Assembly (NCBI GenBank): GCA_019828595.1
Contig: JAHQRK010000005.1
Coordinates: forward strand, 1,426,001-1,490,000
Direction: 5' to 3'
DNA: 64,000 bases
Source of the DNA: Aphanomyces cochlioides
Taxonomy: Eukaryota > Oomycota > Saprolegniomycetes > Saprolegniales > Verrucalvaceae
The translations under genes and the position numbers were made by a program. Below, one piece after another: positions 31,391 to 43,300 of the stretch (its first letter is position 1; each line of letters starts with the position of its first letter). The notes under the pieces are model-generated. The model had not been told where the DNA came from. It searched no databases and saw nothing but the letters and a program-made list of their open reading frames with translations.

Positions 31391-33711
31391 TCAAGAGAGG
31401 AGACAATCATCGTCTTGGTTGTCCACGACGACAAATTCGTCGTCTTCGCTGGGCTCGTCTTGAAAAAGCACGTGAACAATTGATGCCATGCTTGAATCCA
31501 TCCGATATTCAGTCCATAATGCCTTGGGATCGTCCTGATCTTGGCGAATCATGGCCAAAACGGAGTCATCGCCCAAAAGACCGACCGTTGAGGCGTTGCT
31601 TGCCAATTTCATGAACAGTTCGTCATCGTTTTCAAAAGCGCGAACTATGGCCGACATGCCTGGCAAAGTTTCACGCATCGGCGGAGTTGTCGTGGAAGTT
31701 GTTGTCACTGTAACTCGCAGGTCCGCAGCTCTTTTGTGTTGGAGCACCAACAAAAGAATCTGGAAATGCTTGTCGAGCGCATCAAAAGCCTTGGGGTCGA
31801 AGACAACTCGATGCATTCTCCTTGACAACTCTGGATCGATCTCCAGGAACAGTTGAAACAGTGCATAGCCGCGCAAGTGGATGAAAACATCGCTCGAAAA
31901 TGCGCACTGGACAGTTTTCGTCAGTTCGACTTGCGCTAAGCCTGCTTGGCAATCAGAGTGTTGTGGCTCGAGCGCTAAACCACTTTGATATGCTTGCATT
32001 GCTTCGGAATAATGCGATTGGCGATAGAGCAAGTGTCCAACTTTTGCCAATCCATCGACCGTTTTCTCCCCAAGTACGCTTTAGCGTCATCAAGGACTAG
32101 CGAAGCGCATCCGAGACCATCCCAAGCTTGACATCGTTGAAATACATCAAATGGTAGTGGTGGATTGACTGCGTGAATCAATTCACTAAACGAGTCGACG
32201 GCAGCTTGAAAGTCCAATGCCTCCAGTGCTGATATGCCCTTTGCTCGATAACTCTCAAGCTACAGTTGGTAATGATGAAGCCACAGATAATTTCGTAAGC
32301 TTACACATGCGTCTAAAACAGCCACAACATAGTCGTGGCCCTTTGAAAAAGCAATGTCCCGTGCAGTCTTCCCCATCTACAACGTGAAAAGTTTTAGTTT
32401 TTGCCTTTGCTTTGTTGGACAGACTTGATTTCGACGACTTGGAGACGCATTGCTATCTAAAAGCAACTGCACAACATCCGCGTAGCCATTTCGAGCAGCG
32501 ATCATGACCGGTGTCCAGCCAAACTACAATTATTTGCTTCAAAATGCTTCAACACGACGGTGGTTTACTTTGTCGGCTGTATCTACTGCAGCACCGAGGG
32601 CTAGTAACGTCGAAGCAAGGGGAAAATTGCTGTGCGCCGCAGCATGATAGAGTGGCGTAAATCCAAACTAAATTGGGGAAGAATGAATTGACGACGATAG
32701 CATTCCGAAGGCGAACCTTGTTGGAGGAATTGACATTTGGCCCGTACTCCAAGAGCTCTTGAATAATTTCATCGTGGCGACGAAAACATGCCAGCAAAAG
32801 TGGTGTCGATTTTTCCTACGGCAGAATTTACCACGGGGAATCCATTGTATCTTACATCGTCCACTACATTGACATCAATACCTGCTGTTAGCATTCGACG
32901 CACAACTGGAAGGTCGCCGATAGCAGCAGCATGGCAAAGTTGGGCTTGCATTTCTCCACTCGCCTACAATTTTTTGCCACATTCAGCTCGAAAGAGCGGA
33001 GTTTTTACCTCTCTATTGGTCCTGGACCTGTAGCTGGCCTGATGAAGTATACCTTATACAGGATGAAAGCATAATTAATACTCACTCTCTCGTAGTCTTC
33101 TTCATCGACGTACATGGCGCCATGGTCAAATAGCAGCCAAGCGATGTTCGAGTGACCACGGCGCACTGCCAGCTTGATCGCTGTCTCGCCTCTCTGATGA
33201 AAAATTGAGTCACCACTTTGCTCTTTTGAATGCTTACGTTGTCGACGACATGCACATTGGCACGGGCATCCAGCAACACTTGAGTGATCGCAGTGAAACC
33301 TGCTTTTGCCGCATACATGAGTGCCGTCGCTCCATTCTAATCGCAAAATTCAGAGCAGTTCTTTCAGCTGATGAGCGCACCGCGGACACATGATCAACGT
33401 TAGCTCCAGCAGCAAGACATTGCTGGACAATATCCAAACAGCCAAGTTTGGCTGCAAGCATCAGTGGTGTGTTGAGCGTCTAGACCAAATAGCACGTGAA
33501 CGAGCGGACTGTGGTTGAGTTGGTACGATCGGATCTTGCACATCAACGTCGTAAACACCAGAGGCAAGGAAACCCGCAAAGGAAGCTGCGTCACCATTTT
33601 TAACAGCGAGGAGGAGCCGATCGTCTCGAATCTGCAAAGTTCAGCGTCAACGTCCGTGGGTAGCAGAAACCATTACCGAGTGAGAACTGTTCCCTCTCTG
33701 ACTTGTTTCAT
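31391..33711 (-). CDS. ankyrin-repeat protein with C-terminal TPR region
   Basis: A start at 33711 (KQVREGT, then IRDDRLLLAVKNGDAASFAG) leads into about eight ankyrin repeats, mostly one per exon: LNTPLMLAAKLGCLDIVQQC, GATALMYAAKAGFTAITQVL, GETAIKLAVRRGHSNIAWLL, QAQLCHAAAIGDLPVVRRML, TPLLLACFRRHDEIIQELL, and more. A helical part with TPR-like helices follows (EALDFQAAVDSFSELIHAV, AKVGHLLYRQSHYSEAMQAY), then a C-terminal region ending in acidic DDEFVVVDNQDDDCLLS at 31391. Ten or more short introns are implied. The combination suggests a scaffold or chaperone adaptor; no specific partner can be named. Confidence 0.72.
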
Positions 33712-33735
33712 CTACAAAGGTTGAGTTGATACCGT

Positions 33736-33978
33736 TCAGGGTACTGTGTCCATTACAGCATGGGACATTCGCTCGGACCATGCATCAACAGCTTCAATAG
33801 CTTGGTTATCAAGCAGCTCAAGCTGGAGAGAGCCGTGCGATAAAAGAGCATTTCATACCTGCATATTCGTGGCTATGGATCGAGTTACTTCCTGATCGTT
33901 TTGATGAAAACAGAGAATATTTTCCGCCCATGGAGATGCCTGGTTCATCTCAAGATGTTCTTGTGCTTCGTCTTGCAT
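33736..33978 (-). CDS. small hypothetical protein
   Basis: Two exons (33859-33978 and 33736-33822; intron 33823-33858, donor GTATGA) encode about 68 residues: QDEAQEHLEMNQASPWAENI, then helical NQAIEAVDAWSERMSHAVM. The frame is open upstream to 34080, so a longer N-terminus or another exon is possible. It lies 24 bp from the start codon of the ankyrin gene on the same strand. No family is recognised. Confidence 0.38.
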
Positions 33979-34099
33979 CGTTAATGGGTAGCTCTGATGC
34001 TGGCTGAAGAAGCACAAGTGGGTGCCGAAAATGGACGAAGTTGGACGAACTTTCGAGGGCAACTTTTCAACATCCTCCAAAGTTTCTTGAGATTGTTTG

Positions 34100-35818
34100 T
34101 TCGTTCCGAAATTGCTTCAAATGGCATGGCGCAGACGATTTCCTCGATCGCTCACACCACGAGGTACTCAACTCTTCCACCTTGGAAAGATCATGACATT
34201 TTTTACAGCCTGAACGTTGCTATGAGGTGTGCATTGTCGAAAAGCACTGTCATGTTGCATGGATCAGCTTACAAATCACAGCCGGACATCCATGCCAATT
34301 AGGATAACCCAAATTGGATTCACCATCAAGCTCTGGCAAAAGTGCATAAAACTTGGTGCATTTTGGACGACTACCGGTAGTGCTCTTTGTACGCTCTCTG
34401 GTGAAGTTGATTCTTTATGATTTGCTGCGTAGAGTAAAATAAGGTATGAATAACGTAAACTTTGTCTTTCGCTCGAGGAGAAGTTCTTTCGCACTCGTCA
34501 TTGCCAAAGAAAGGCTGATGTCCTCCAGAGTTCAAAGATGCCGTTTCGTATTTTGTACCCCAAAGTGTGGACTGCCTTGACACAAGCTGGCGGGGGTGAA
34601 CACTGGGGATAGATATTTGAAAAATGAAATAAATTGGACACTTGAGAGTGTGAAATTCTTGTGTCCCGAATGTTTCTACAGAGAGCTTTCACGACAAAAA
34701 AGTGTCGCCATGTTTATCATATTGTCGGAGAAGTGAGGGAGTTTCTTGGACTGAAGTATTGAGACACAAATGAGCGAGTAGATCCAAGGAATTTACGTTC
34801 ATGACATCGACTGAACCATGAATTCCAAAGAGAGTTCAGTGCGTAGATGCTGTCCATTCAAACACTGGCCCGAGGTATTTGATCATTGGCGCTCGCAAAA
34901 TATCGGGCAAGGGGTAGCTTCTGATCTCCTAAAGCCAGTTTAGCGTAGCCTTTCGTCGATGCGGCGCTTCTACTGTCGATAAGATCGATTTTCAATTGAG
35001 CGCATCGTAGTAATCTGTCACAAAGCCATGCACGTGTCCTCTCAACATCGTGCTGGATGGTGATCGTGACAAATTCGGATTAGTCGAACTGTATGCATCG
35101 AGTAAATGGCCCCCAGGGTCCTACAAGAGTACGGTATTGTGTTCTCAACTGGATGTGGGCATTCCTCGTGTTGGCCGTTTTCGTGGTCACGATCGCAACG
35201 TTCTGAGCTTGCGAGTCGATGCCACATCGCTAGCTCAACCGACTACGGCAACACAAAGATCACTTCAACTTGGACGGGTGCATTTTCCGCCTACGCATTG
35301 TCAAAGGCCGAGACATGAGTGTTTCTATCACCTCATGCAGTCCACAAGATGTGCCACGGGTGAATTCTTTGGCGAGGACAGGGGAGAGTGTAGACTGCTG
35401 TCTGTGACAGCTTGACGACTGTCACATGTCTCTTCAATTTCAAGCCACTTCTCACAAAAAATCTCGTCTAAACCACTCCAGAGGATGGCACAGGTTGGAA
35501 ATCCTCTTGCAATTTGTAGCTAACGAAACATTGAGGTTTCTTGCTGCGATAAAAATGGCAAACCGGTTAGTGCCCTGTCTCGAATTGCGATGTGCAAAAT
35601 GGCTCGCTTCCCCTGACCACAGAGTCTGTTGTTGAATCAAAAAACCATTTGGCATTGACCAAACGTCATCGTACGTGCTCATGTACGTACTGCCCATACG
35701 AATATCAATACTAATTGTGATGTACAATTCGTACATTGTAGAATCAACCGCAGGTATAGAGGATGCCACCGTGGGCAATTGTTCAATTTGCATCTTTCAG
35801 CACCCGTCGGCAAGAGGA
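34100..35818. other. 1.7 kb without a recognisable gene
   Basis: Frames of 60-120 codons exist (for example plus 35050-35415) but lack family resemblance and convincing starts or splice sites. The end nearest the SulP gene contains GTACGTAC-type palindromes around 35670-35690. Nothing else was identified. Confidence 0.3.
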
Positions 35819-38448
35819 ATGAACAGCGTCGGCGCGACGGCGAGAACGCCAAACGCCAAGCTTAGAAGGAGCTTGCGATATGAGGAGAAGGACGAACGAT
35901 TGCCTCTTGTGACTGACGTCACGGTGCGAAGTATTGGAGGAACGTCGACCGTGGTCCATGATTTGCCACCGGAATCGGATTCGAGCAAATACCTTAAGAT
36001 TGGTTTGTACGGAGTGATCAATGCCATCATCTTGGTCCCATTGATGATCAGGTATGTCATGACATCGTTTCCAGTGAGATTAATGAGCGTAGCTTTTCCC
36101 AGATCATTTTTCGTGATCCCGTCTTCCAACCTTACCTTGCTGAATTGGTCAAATTGACCATGGTGTCGGGTGCCGTGCACCAAATTTGCTTTAGCATGTT
36201 GAGTACTCTTCCATTTGCTGTGGGTCAAGTCCAAGATGCCGGACTCATCTTCTTGTCTGCCATAGCCAGTTCGATTGTGCACTCCTTGCACAAGTCTGAA
36301 ACTGTTTTCAAGATGGAAGAAGTCTTGTCCACTACACTTTTTACGCTTTGTGGCTCAACTGCTTTGCTTGGGATTGCCTTGGTCATTACGGGCAAATTGC
36401 GATGGGCTAGCTTTGTTCAATACTTGCCCATGCCCGTCATTGGTGGTTACTTTGCCTTCATTGGTTTCTTCTGTTTGCAAGCTGGTATGGCGATGATGTC
36501 CGGCAAAGAAGTGAAAGAAATCTCTGACTGGGTACAACTGGCCAATATGAAGTCTTTTTTGTTGTGCTTCCCTGGTATCGTTGCCGGGGTTTTCATTTGG
36601 ATCGTCACGCAACACGTCAAGCATTTTACAGTGTTGCCAGCATGCATGGCCACAATTTTGGTCTTGTTTTATGGCTCCATGGTCGTTTTTGGGTGTTCGT
36701 TTGAGGATGCTCGAGCTTATGGATGGATTGCACCCTTGCCAAATACTACCATGAATTTCCTCGATATTTACAAGCACTTTCGACCTGGTCACTTCCATGC
36801 AGAATTCCTCCTCGATCAATTGCCAACTTGGATTGCCATGTATTTTGTCGTCGCGTTTTCGTCTTCGTTGGATGTAGCGGCGATTGAAATGGCGCTTCAC
36901 AAGCCTTTGGATCACAATGCCGAGCTGCAAACAGTGGGCTGGTCGAACTTAGTATCTGGCTTGACTGGAGGCTTTACAGGCTCGTACATTTTTTCGTCGA
37001 CTATTTTTTCCATGAAGTCGGGAGTTGACAGCCGCTTGACTGGTGTTCTTGTTTTCATTCTTGAATTGGCCTTGGTTGCCAGTCCATTTTCGATCATTTC
37101 ATACGTGCCAAAGTTGTTTTTCGCCTCGTTGCAAACTCTGATTTTTGTCGACTTATTCATGGAATGGATTGTTCATGCTCGCAAGAGCATGTACGTGAGT
37201 GAATACGTCATCGTTTGGTTTACGTTCTTGATCATGATCTTCTGGAACTTGCAAGGTGGTATTGTTTTGGGCATCGTGGTTGCGGCTTTCAATTTCATTT
37301 TTGCATATGTGGAGTCAACGTCAATTCGCCGCGTGTGGAAGCAATCTCAAGTGAAACGACAATTTAAGGAGCGTATTGCTCTCCTTAAATCTCGTGCCGC
37401 CATTGTCATCCTTGAATTAGATGGGTATATTTTCTTTGGTAGTTCGGTCAACATTATGGAACAAGTGCGAAAGCATGTTCTTCTCACGACAGATGAATAC
37501 ATTCATCTCAAGAGTTCCCGCACATTGAGTTCAAGTGTCATGACAACTCCGCGCTTCAACAATCGATCTACTAGAAATCATCCATTGGCCACTCCTGCAA
37601 ATATGGGCTTAATGGCTATGGAAGAAATGGACGATTATATCAGCGAGTACAACAGCGATGCTCCCATCCCAGCATGCCGAACATTGTACCTTGTGCTGGA
37701 CTTCGCCCGCGTCCAAGGGATTGATGTTACTGCGGTCCGAAGTTGCTTCAATATCATGAAACAAATGCTTGTTGAAAATGGCATTTCCTTGGTATTTGCA
37801 AATTTACCGAAGCACATTGAAGACATGCTCCGACTGCATGATGTTTTCGATGTGGATGACAAAGCCCATCCTACTAAGGCATTTGAAACATTGGACATGG
37901 CACTTGAATGGTGCGAAGATGGATTGCTTGCCAAGGAGTTGCCCGTAGTGGACAACGCAACACGACTTTTGCAGAGTGGTCGTACCATGCAGCTATTGGA
38001 CGTCTTGCTACCCAAAGACAAAGAGCACGACGATTCCAAACTGGATGATTCGATGGGTCGATTGTATATTCAAACAAAGTCGTTTGAAAAGGGCGAGATT
38101 ATATACTCTTGTGGCAGCGAAGTGGATGGTTTCTATGTTGTTGGCAAAGGATTGATTGATGTTTATTTGCCGTCTATGGAGCACAAGAAAATGGGTCCTG
38201 GGTTTTCTGGCCGCAAACGTATAGTGCAAGTGACCAATGGTGGTCTTTTGGGTGATATTGATATGATTCTGAACAAGAAGCATTCGTTCACAGCTGAGGC
38301 GAAATCAAACTGCTTCATCTTTTTCATCAAAACCACGTCGTTCCAACGAATGAAGAACGATCATCCACACCTAGCTGCCCGTTTTGAAAAAGCTCTCATG
38401 CGTAGTATGGCATTGAACATTTTAGAAGCGCGCTTCTCTGATGAATAA
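35819..38448 (+). CDS. SulP/SLC26 anion transporter with STAS and cyclic-nucleotide-binding domains
   Basis: Two exons (35819-36051, 36093-38448; 41-bp intron) give 862 residues. A basic N-terminus is followed by about 12-14 membrane spans of the SulP core (GVINAIILVPLMISFSQIIF, HQICFSMLSTLPFAVGQVQD, TGKLRWASFVQYLPMPVIGG, FSSSLDVAAIEMALHKPLDH). A STAS domain comes next (IVILELDGYIFFGSSVNIME ... LYLVLDFARVQGIDVTAVRS), then a C-terminal CNBD (SFEKGEIIYSCGSEVDGFYV ... GGLLGDIDMILNKKHSFTAE). SulP proteins carry sulfate or other anions; vacuolar or plasma-membrane location cannot be assigned. The Gly-Asp of the CNBD (LLGDID) is kept, but the usual Arg a few residues later is not clear, so ligand gating is uncertain. 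Confidence 0.92.
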
Positions 38449-38454
38449 TTGACG

Positions 38455-39447
38455 TTAACACTGCTTGTTTAAGGTGCCCTTTATTTTGTCGAGTAGACGG
38501 TCGTGGATGATATCCGTGCTATGGACGTTCCACAAAAGCCCATCGGACTCGAAATGGTCCATATCCAAGTCCAAAGCATTGGAATTTAAGAGTATTGATG
38601 TCACAGCATTGGCAACAAGAGGGGCATATTCTAGAGATAGTCGATAGCAAGGATTTGTTTGTTCAAATAGACCAGGATGAATAACAGGGAGCTGCTCCAG
38701 AACATGGACTAGACACTTTGAAATACCATGGTGATAATCACTTTCAAGCGCAGACTTCGTCAGAGAACAAAACTTGGTTGTTCCTTCGTATGTTGTGACG
38801 TCAATTGCAAAGATTATACTTTTTGTGTCGCGCATACTTCCTTTCGGCTGTGGCACCAACTGCAGAGGAGCAAACAGCGATTTGCCAGCGATACACTTGT
38901 ACCCAAGGGATTTCCAATTACAAGTTTGCAATGCAGTGGTAATTGCACAATGATACAAGTCCTTAGTGGGACAAAGGGGTATGTGGTTGGAGTACCGCAG
39001 GAGCCGAATATCCAGGGTGCATTTTCCCTCTAATTCTGTGACGTTCAAATATGGTGCTATAGCAATGCAGTTGACGTGAAAACCATTGCAATCAAGGTCT
39101 GCATGGGCCAAATTTTCGTAGCTCGTATTGAATTCACCCAAGAATCGGTCCAGTGGGTCAAGTGGCGAGTTACAGAGCATTTTGCAAGTCTCGAACCCTT
39201 CGAGTTCGCATACAAACTCCACAGAAATACTTGAGTCCAATGTGTAGCTCAGCGTTTCAAAATAGTACACAAGAGTCTGGATGGGAGTTCCGAGGTCTTG
39301 AGGCCAGGGTAGCTGCAAGCGTATTTCTGTGCCAGAAAAGGATTCGTGACTTTCAGTAATACCGAAGTGCGACGATTTCTGAATGACTGCACTAGTGAAT
39401 GGCACGAGTTCATCAGACGAGCTCAGTCGTATGGATATACTTATCAT
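38455..39447 (-). CDS. cysteine-rich protein of unknown function
   Basis: An uninterrupted 330-codon frame with about 16 cysteines and at least two N-glycosylation sequons (NTS, NVT), suggesting a secreted or ectodomain protein. The stop lies only 6 bp from the SulP stop codon. No family was recognised. The ATG at 39447 may not be the true start: upstream minus-strand stretches near 39490-39960 read as cysteine-containing exon candidates (KLCCGVFATTKAPRGYPQCG, KGMITVRLKETPCKRALEIV, LDKAKSCLKVTSTLNSTEFY), but I could not splice them unambiguously. Confidence 0.55.
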   Translation of the reverse strand: MISISIRLSSSDELVPFTSAVIQKSSHFGITESHESFSGTEIRLQLPWPQDLGTPIQTLVYYFETLSYTLDSSISVEFVCELEGFETCKMLCNSPLDPLDRFLGEFNTSYENLAHADLDCNGFHVNCIAIAPYLNVTELEGKCTLDIRLLRYSNHIPLCPTKDLYHCAITTALQTCNWKSLGYKCIAGKSLFAPLQLVPQPKGSMRDTKSIIFAIDVTTYEGTTKFCSLTKSALESDYHHGISKCLVHVLEQLPVIHPGLFEQTNPCYRLSLEYAPLVANAVTSILLNSNALDLDMDHFESDGLLWNVHSTDIIHDRLLDKIKGTLNKQC

Positions 39448-40310
39448 TTTCTGCTGAATCCAGATCTACTGCCAATTCTGCATAGTAAAACTCGGTTGAA
39501 TTGAGCGTAGACGTCACTTTCAGGCATGATTTGGCCTTGTCGAGGGTGCTTTGACTATATAGCAGGGCTGCTTTTAATCCAACACCTTTAACACAATGTG
39601 ATCACGGTCAACATCTCCATATGAAAGGCTTATTCCAGAGTTACCAAATTTTCCGCACTGAGGATATCCGCGCGGTGCTTTCGTGGTGGCAAACACTCCA
39701 CAGCACAGTTTAGCTATGTGATTTGACTGAATTCCCGATCCTACAGGCTCTCAATAAATACAGGGCAATATACGATACCAGTGTCAGAGCAGACTATTTC
39801 AAGCGCACGTTTGCATGGCGTCTCTTTCAAGCGAACAGTAATCATCCCTTTGGAACTCGCCTGGATCGCATCCAAAGCTGACCAACAAAGTATCAGTAAG
39901 CACAGTCAAATTCACATCAAATACAATTTTCGAAGAGTTCTTTCACTGCTTGGACCAGCGCGGATGTAGGGTTCCCAAAACCAAACAGCTCCAGGTTGTT
40001 CATGACGAATTGTGCTGAATGTGGCTGGGAGATCGAAGGCATCCTGGAAAGGCAACTTTGCGCGCGCAATTCGGTAAATTCAAAAGTGAGATAAATTATT
40101 TCTAAAGAAAAGTGTAAATAAAATGAAGATGTTTCTATATTTATATTAACGGAATTTTTTATATTTTATATAAGTCTTACTAATTCCAAGTAATCTATAA
40201 GCAAATTCAATTTCGTTTATTAAAATTCGTCTGTAATAAATTATCAAACCATTTAATTAGAGCGCGCAAGCTCACGCCAGAGAGGACAACGTGTGCACAA
40301 GAATCTCAAG
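39448..40310. other. possible 5' exons of the cysteine-rich gene, then AT-rich BRCA2 promoter
   Basis: 39490-39960 holds the exon candidates mentioned for the cysteine-rich gene. 40060-40260 is strongly AT-rich with no coding signal and is the 5' flank of BRCA2. Confidence 0.35.
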
Positions 40311-43300
40311 ATGCTGCGGCTTCGCGGGATGAGAAACAGCCAAGATGGTTCCTTGGCTAAACCTGGCGGAAATCAAGTTGTGGGAAATGAAGAAAACAAA
40401 TTCAGAGCCCCACGTCCCGCTCACCGTGATATGAATCGCACACCTCTTTACCCAGTGAAAGACAACCATCGCAGATCGACAAGGAAGCGGCCACTTAACA
40501 CAAAGGATGCGTCTGTGTCCAAGATTGTGAATGGTAGGTTGGTCGAAGTCTTTGAAGATTCTATTGAGAAACCCATCGAGCGATATGCCGCTAGAAAGGA
40601 CACATTTGAGCCACCGACGAAGGTTACTCGAGCAAAAGCGAAGCAACATGATATTCACCAACACGATAACACCATCGTCATTTCGAATAACCCTTCAGTT
40701 GGATTGGAGACTACTCGCTCTAAATCTGCCTTGGACTCACCGAGCAGACATCAGCCAAGTTCAAATGGAACTATTGGAAGTCTTTTTCAAACAGGACGAG
40801 GGCAAAACGTTAAAGTTTCTGAGGCCAAAGTACAGGCATATGAGAAAATGCTACATAACGACTTCAGAGAAACAAGTATCTCCGAGAATATTGAAAAAAA
40901 GACTTCAATACAGAGCCTATTCAGTAATGGTCGAGGAAACGCCATCACAATATCGGCCAAGACATTGAAATACTATGAAGACATAGTCCACAATTACGAC
41001 AACTATAACGAAGACGAGCAGTCATCGTTAGTGATGAGCCATTTTCAAACTGGAAGCGGTAAAAACGTCAAAGTCTCTGCTGGAAACTTGCAGAAATACA
41101 AAGAAACAATTGCTTTTGAAAATTACGAAAGTGACGAAAATGAAGAGCCGTTATCATCGGTCACAAGCTTGTTCCAAACAGGAAGTGGGAAGAGCGTTCA
41201 AATCTCAGCTTCAAAGTTGAAGAAATATGAAGTACAGTACGCTGCTGACAATGACGAAGTCCTACAAATCGATAGCAACGACACCAGAATGCTGTCTGCA
41301 TCAGTAACGAGCTTGTTTCAGACGGGGAGCGGCAAAAGTGTTCAAATCTCAGCTTTGAATTTGCAAAAATACACTGAGCAAATTGCTTCGGACGACAGCA
41401 CATCGGACATTTTGTCTGGTAATTTTAGGCCAATTAACAACGTTGAAGAACATCGGCTTCCTGCTGTTGACGAAGAGCATATTAGTCATTTGGTCAAGAA
41501 CGGTGTTGATGGTACTGAGGATGATGGAGAGTCATATCCTCGACATCCCAAAGCGACCAAAACTACCTCTGAGCTGAACATTAACACTATGTTTCAAACA
41601 GGGTTGGGTCGTACTGTCAAGGTCTCCGCCAAAAAAGCACAACTATACGATCAAATACTTTTCTCCAGCAACGACCGACAGTCTGAAGAAGTTGACACAA
41701 GTGTTAAAAATATTCCACATGCAGTTTGCGACCAACGAATACAGGACGATTTCATTGACGAAGCAAAACAATTATTTTTTGACAAGCCAGGCGCGCTGAA
41801 CGTTGGTTATGACACGAACAGGTCCAACTTCAACTCAGTGGCGAATGGCCAGGAAGGATTGAACTCACACATCCACGAAAAAGATTTCTCACAAATGAGC
41901 AAAGTCCAGTCTCCTCGACCCATAGAGACATCCAAAAGCTTGATTGAAAGTGCGAGTGGTGAAATGCCCTCAATCTACTCCGACAAAGCAAAAGAATACC
42001 AAGCAAAATTGTTAAAAAGTCCTACAGCCGACAGATTCCCAAGTAACGATTTCCTGGGTCAGAATTCAGCAATGACTGAAAGTTTGTTTCAAACGGGAAG
42101 TGGGAGGAGTGTGCAAGTTTCAGCTCATCTTGTACACCTGTACCAAGAAAAATTTGCTAGGGATAAACCTATGGGTGAATTTTACGAGAACCCAGCTGCG
42201 AAAAACTCCCTCGAACTCATCCCTAAGCCAAATGCAATTGCTGGATTCGTTCAATCTGAAGACACCATAGAACATAATGCGCAGATGCAAACTTCGGCCA
42301 TTGAGACAAGCAGTTTTCAAAGTTGCCGAGGACAAGACATCAGAACATCGACTGCAGCTTTCAAGAAATACGAAGTTAAATTTCAAAGCCAAAAACAGAC
42401 AAACCTGCTTGATGAAAATGCTGCACGGTCACATGACACAGAGTCAACAAGGCTAAATTTTGGTGAACAAGGCCAAAGCGCTGTATCTGAGGAGGGGGAT
42501 AACACGTCCAAATTTGGACACATGGCCAAGATATCCCCTGTCAAAGGTGAAAAAGATGCTGCCGATGAATATTATGTACATGATCTTGGAAGCTCGAGTA
42601 GTGGTGTTGTTCAGTCACTTTTTCAAACAGCTGGTGGAAGTGATGTTATGGTGTCCACCGAGAAATTGCGCATGTATGATATGAAACTCCAAAGTGACAA
42701 TTTCGACGAAGCTAATGCCCAGATTCCCTCTCAAGTTCATGGTATCTTGGACACAAACAGTAGTGAAGGCGACTACACGATACTTTTTGAGAAAACCTCG
42801 AGTGAAGAACTTGTAAACATGGCTGTTCCTGTTAATGAGTATCATCAAATCGAACAAGGTGGTCAAACACTGGAAGTAAACGAACATAAAACAACTTATC
42901 CCACATCGAACGAACTCGACAACATCAATACTTCAAATGTGGAGCTGCCTACAGCAAAACAAACATTTTCGGCACGAATTCGCGATAGAAGAACGTTCCA
43001 GCCTCCTCGCCCTCGAAAACAGGGTTCTTCCCCCGTTGTGCCTGGAAAAGTGATTTCAAAACCAATCATTTCAGTGAGCAACAAATTTCCGATTCATGTC
43101 TATGAAAAGTGGAGCTTCAGTGCTCTAGCCAGTTGTCCAGACGCTTTCAACAAATATCCATTCGAGTCACCAATTATGGATATCACCGCCGAAAATGCGC
43201 ACTTGGTGAGATTCGATTACCTGGGAAAGCCAAATTTGGACTCTCATGATGGAAACGTTGGTGCACTCGATCTATACAACTACATGGTTTCCCTAAATTT

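Noticed and set aside
35050..35415. 121-codon plus-strand frame
   Set aside because: No ATG-context, domain or splice support; composition like random sequence.
38455..39447. HAP2/GCS1-like gamete fusogen for the cysteine-rich protein
   Set aside because: Considered because of cysteines and ectodomain character, but I could not identify the family's conserved pattern.
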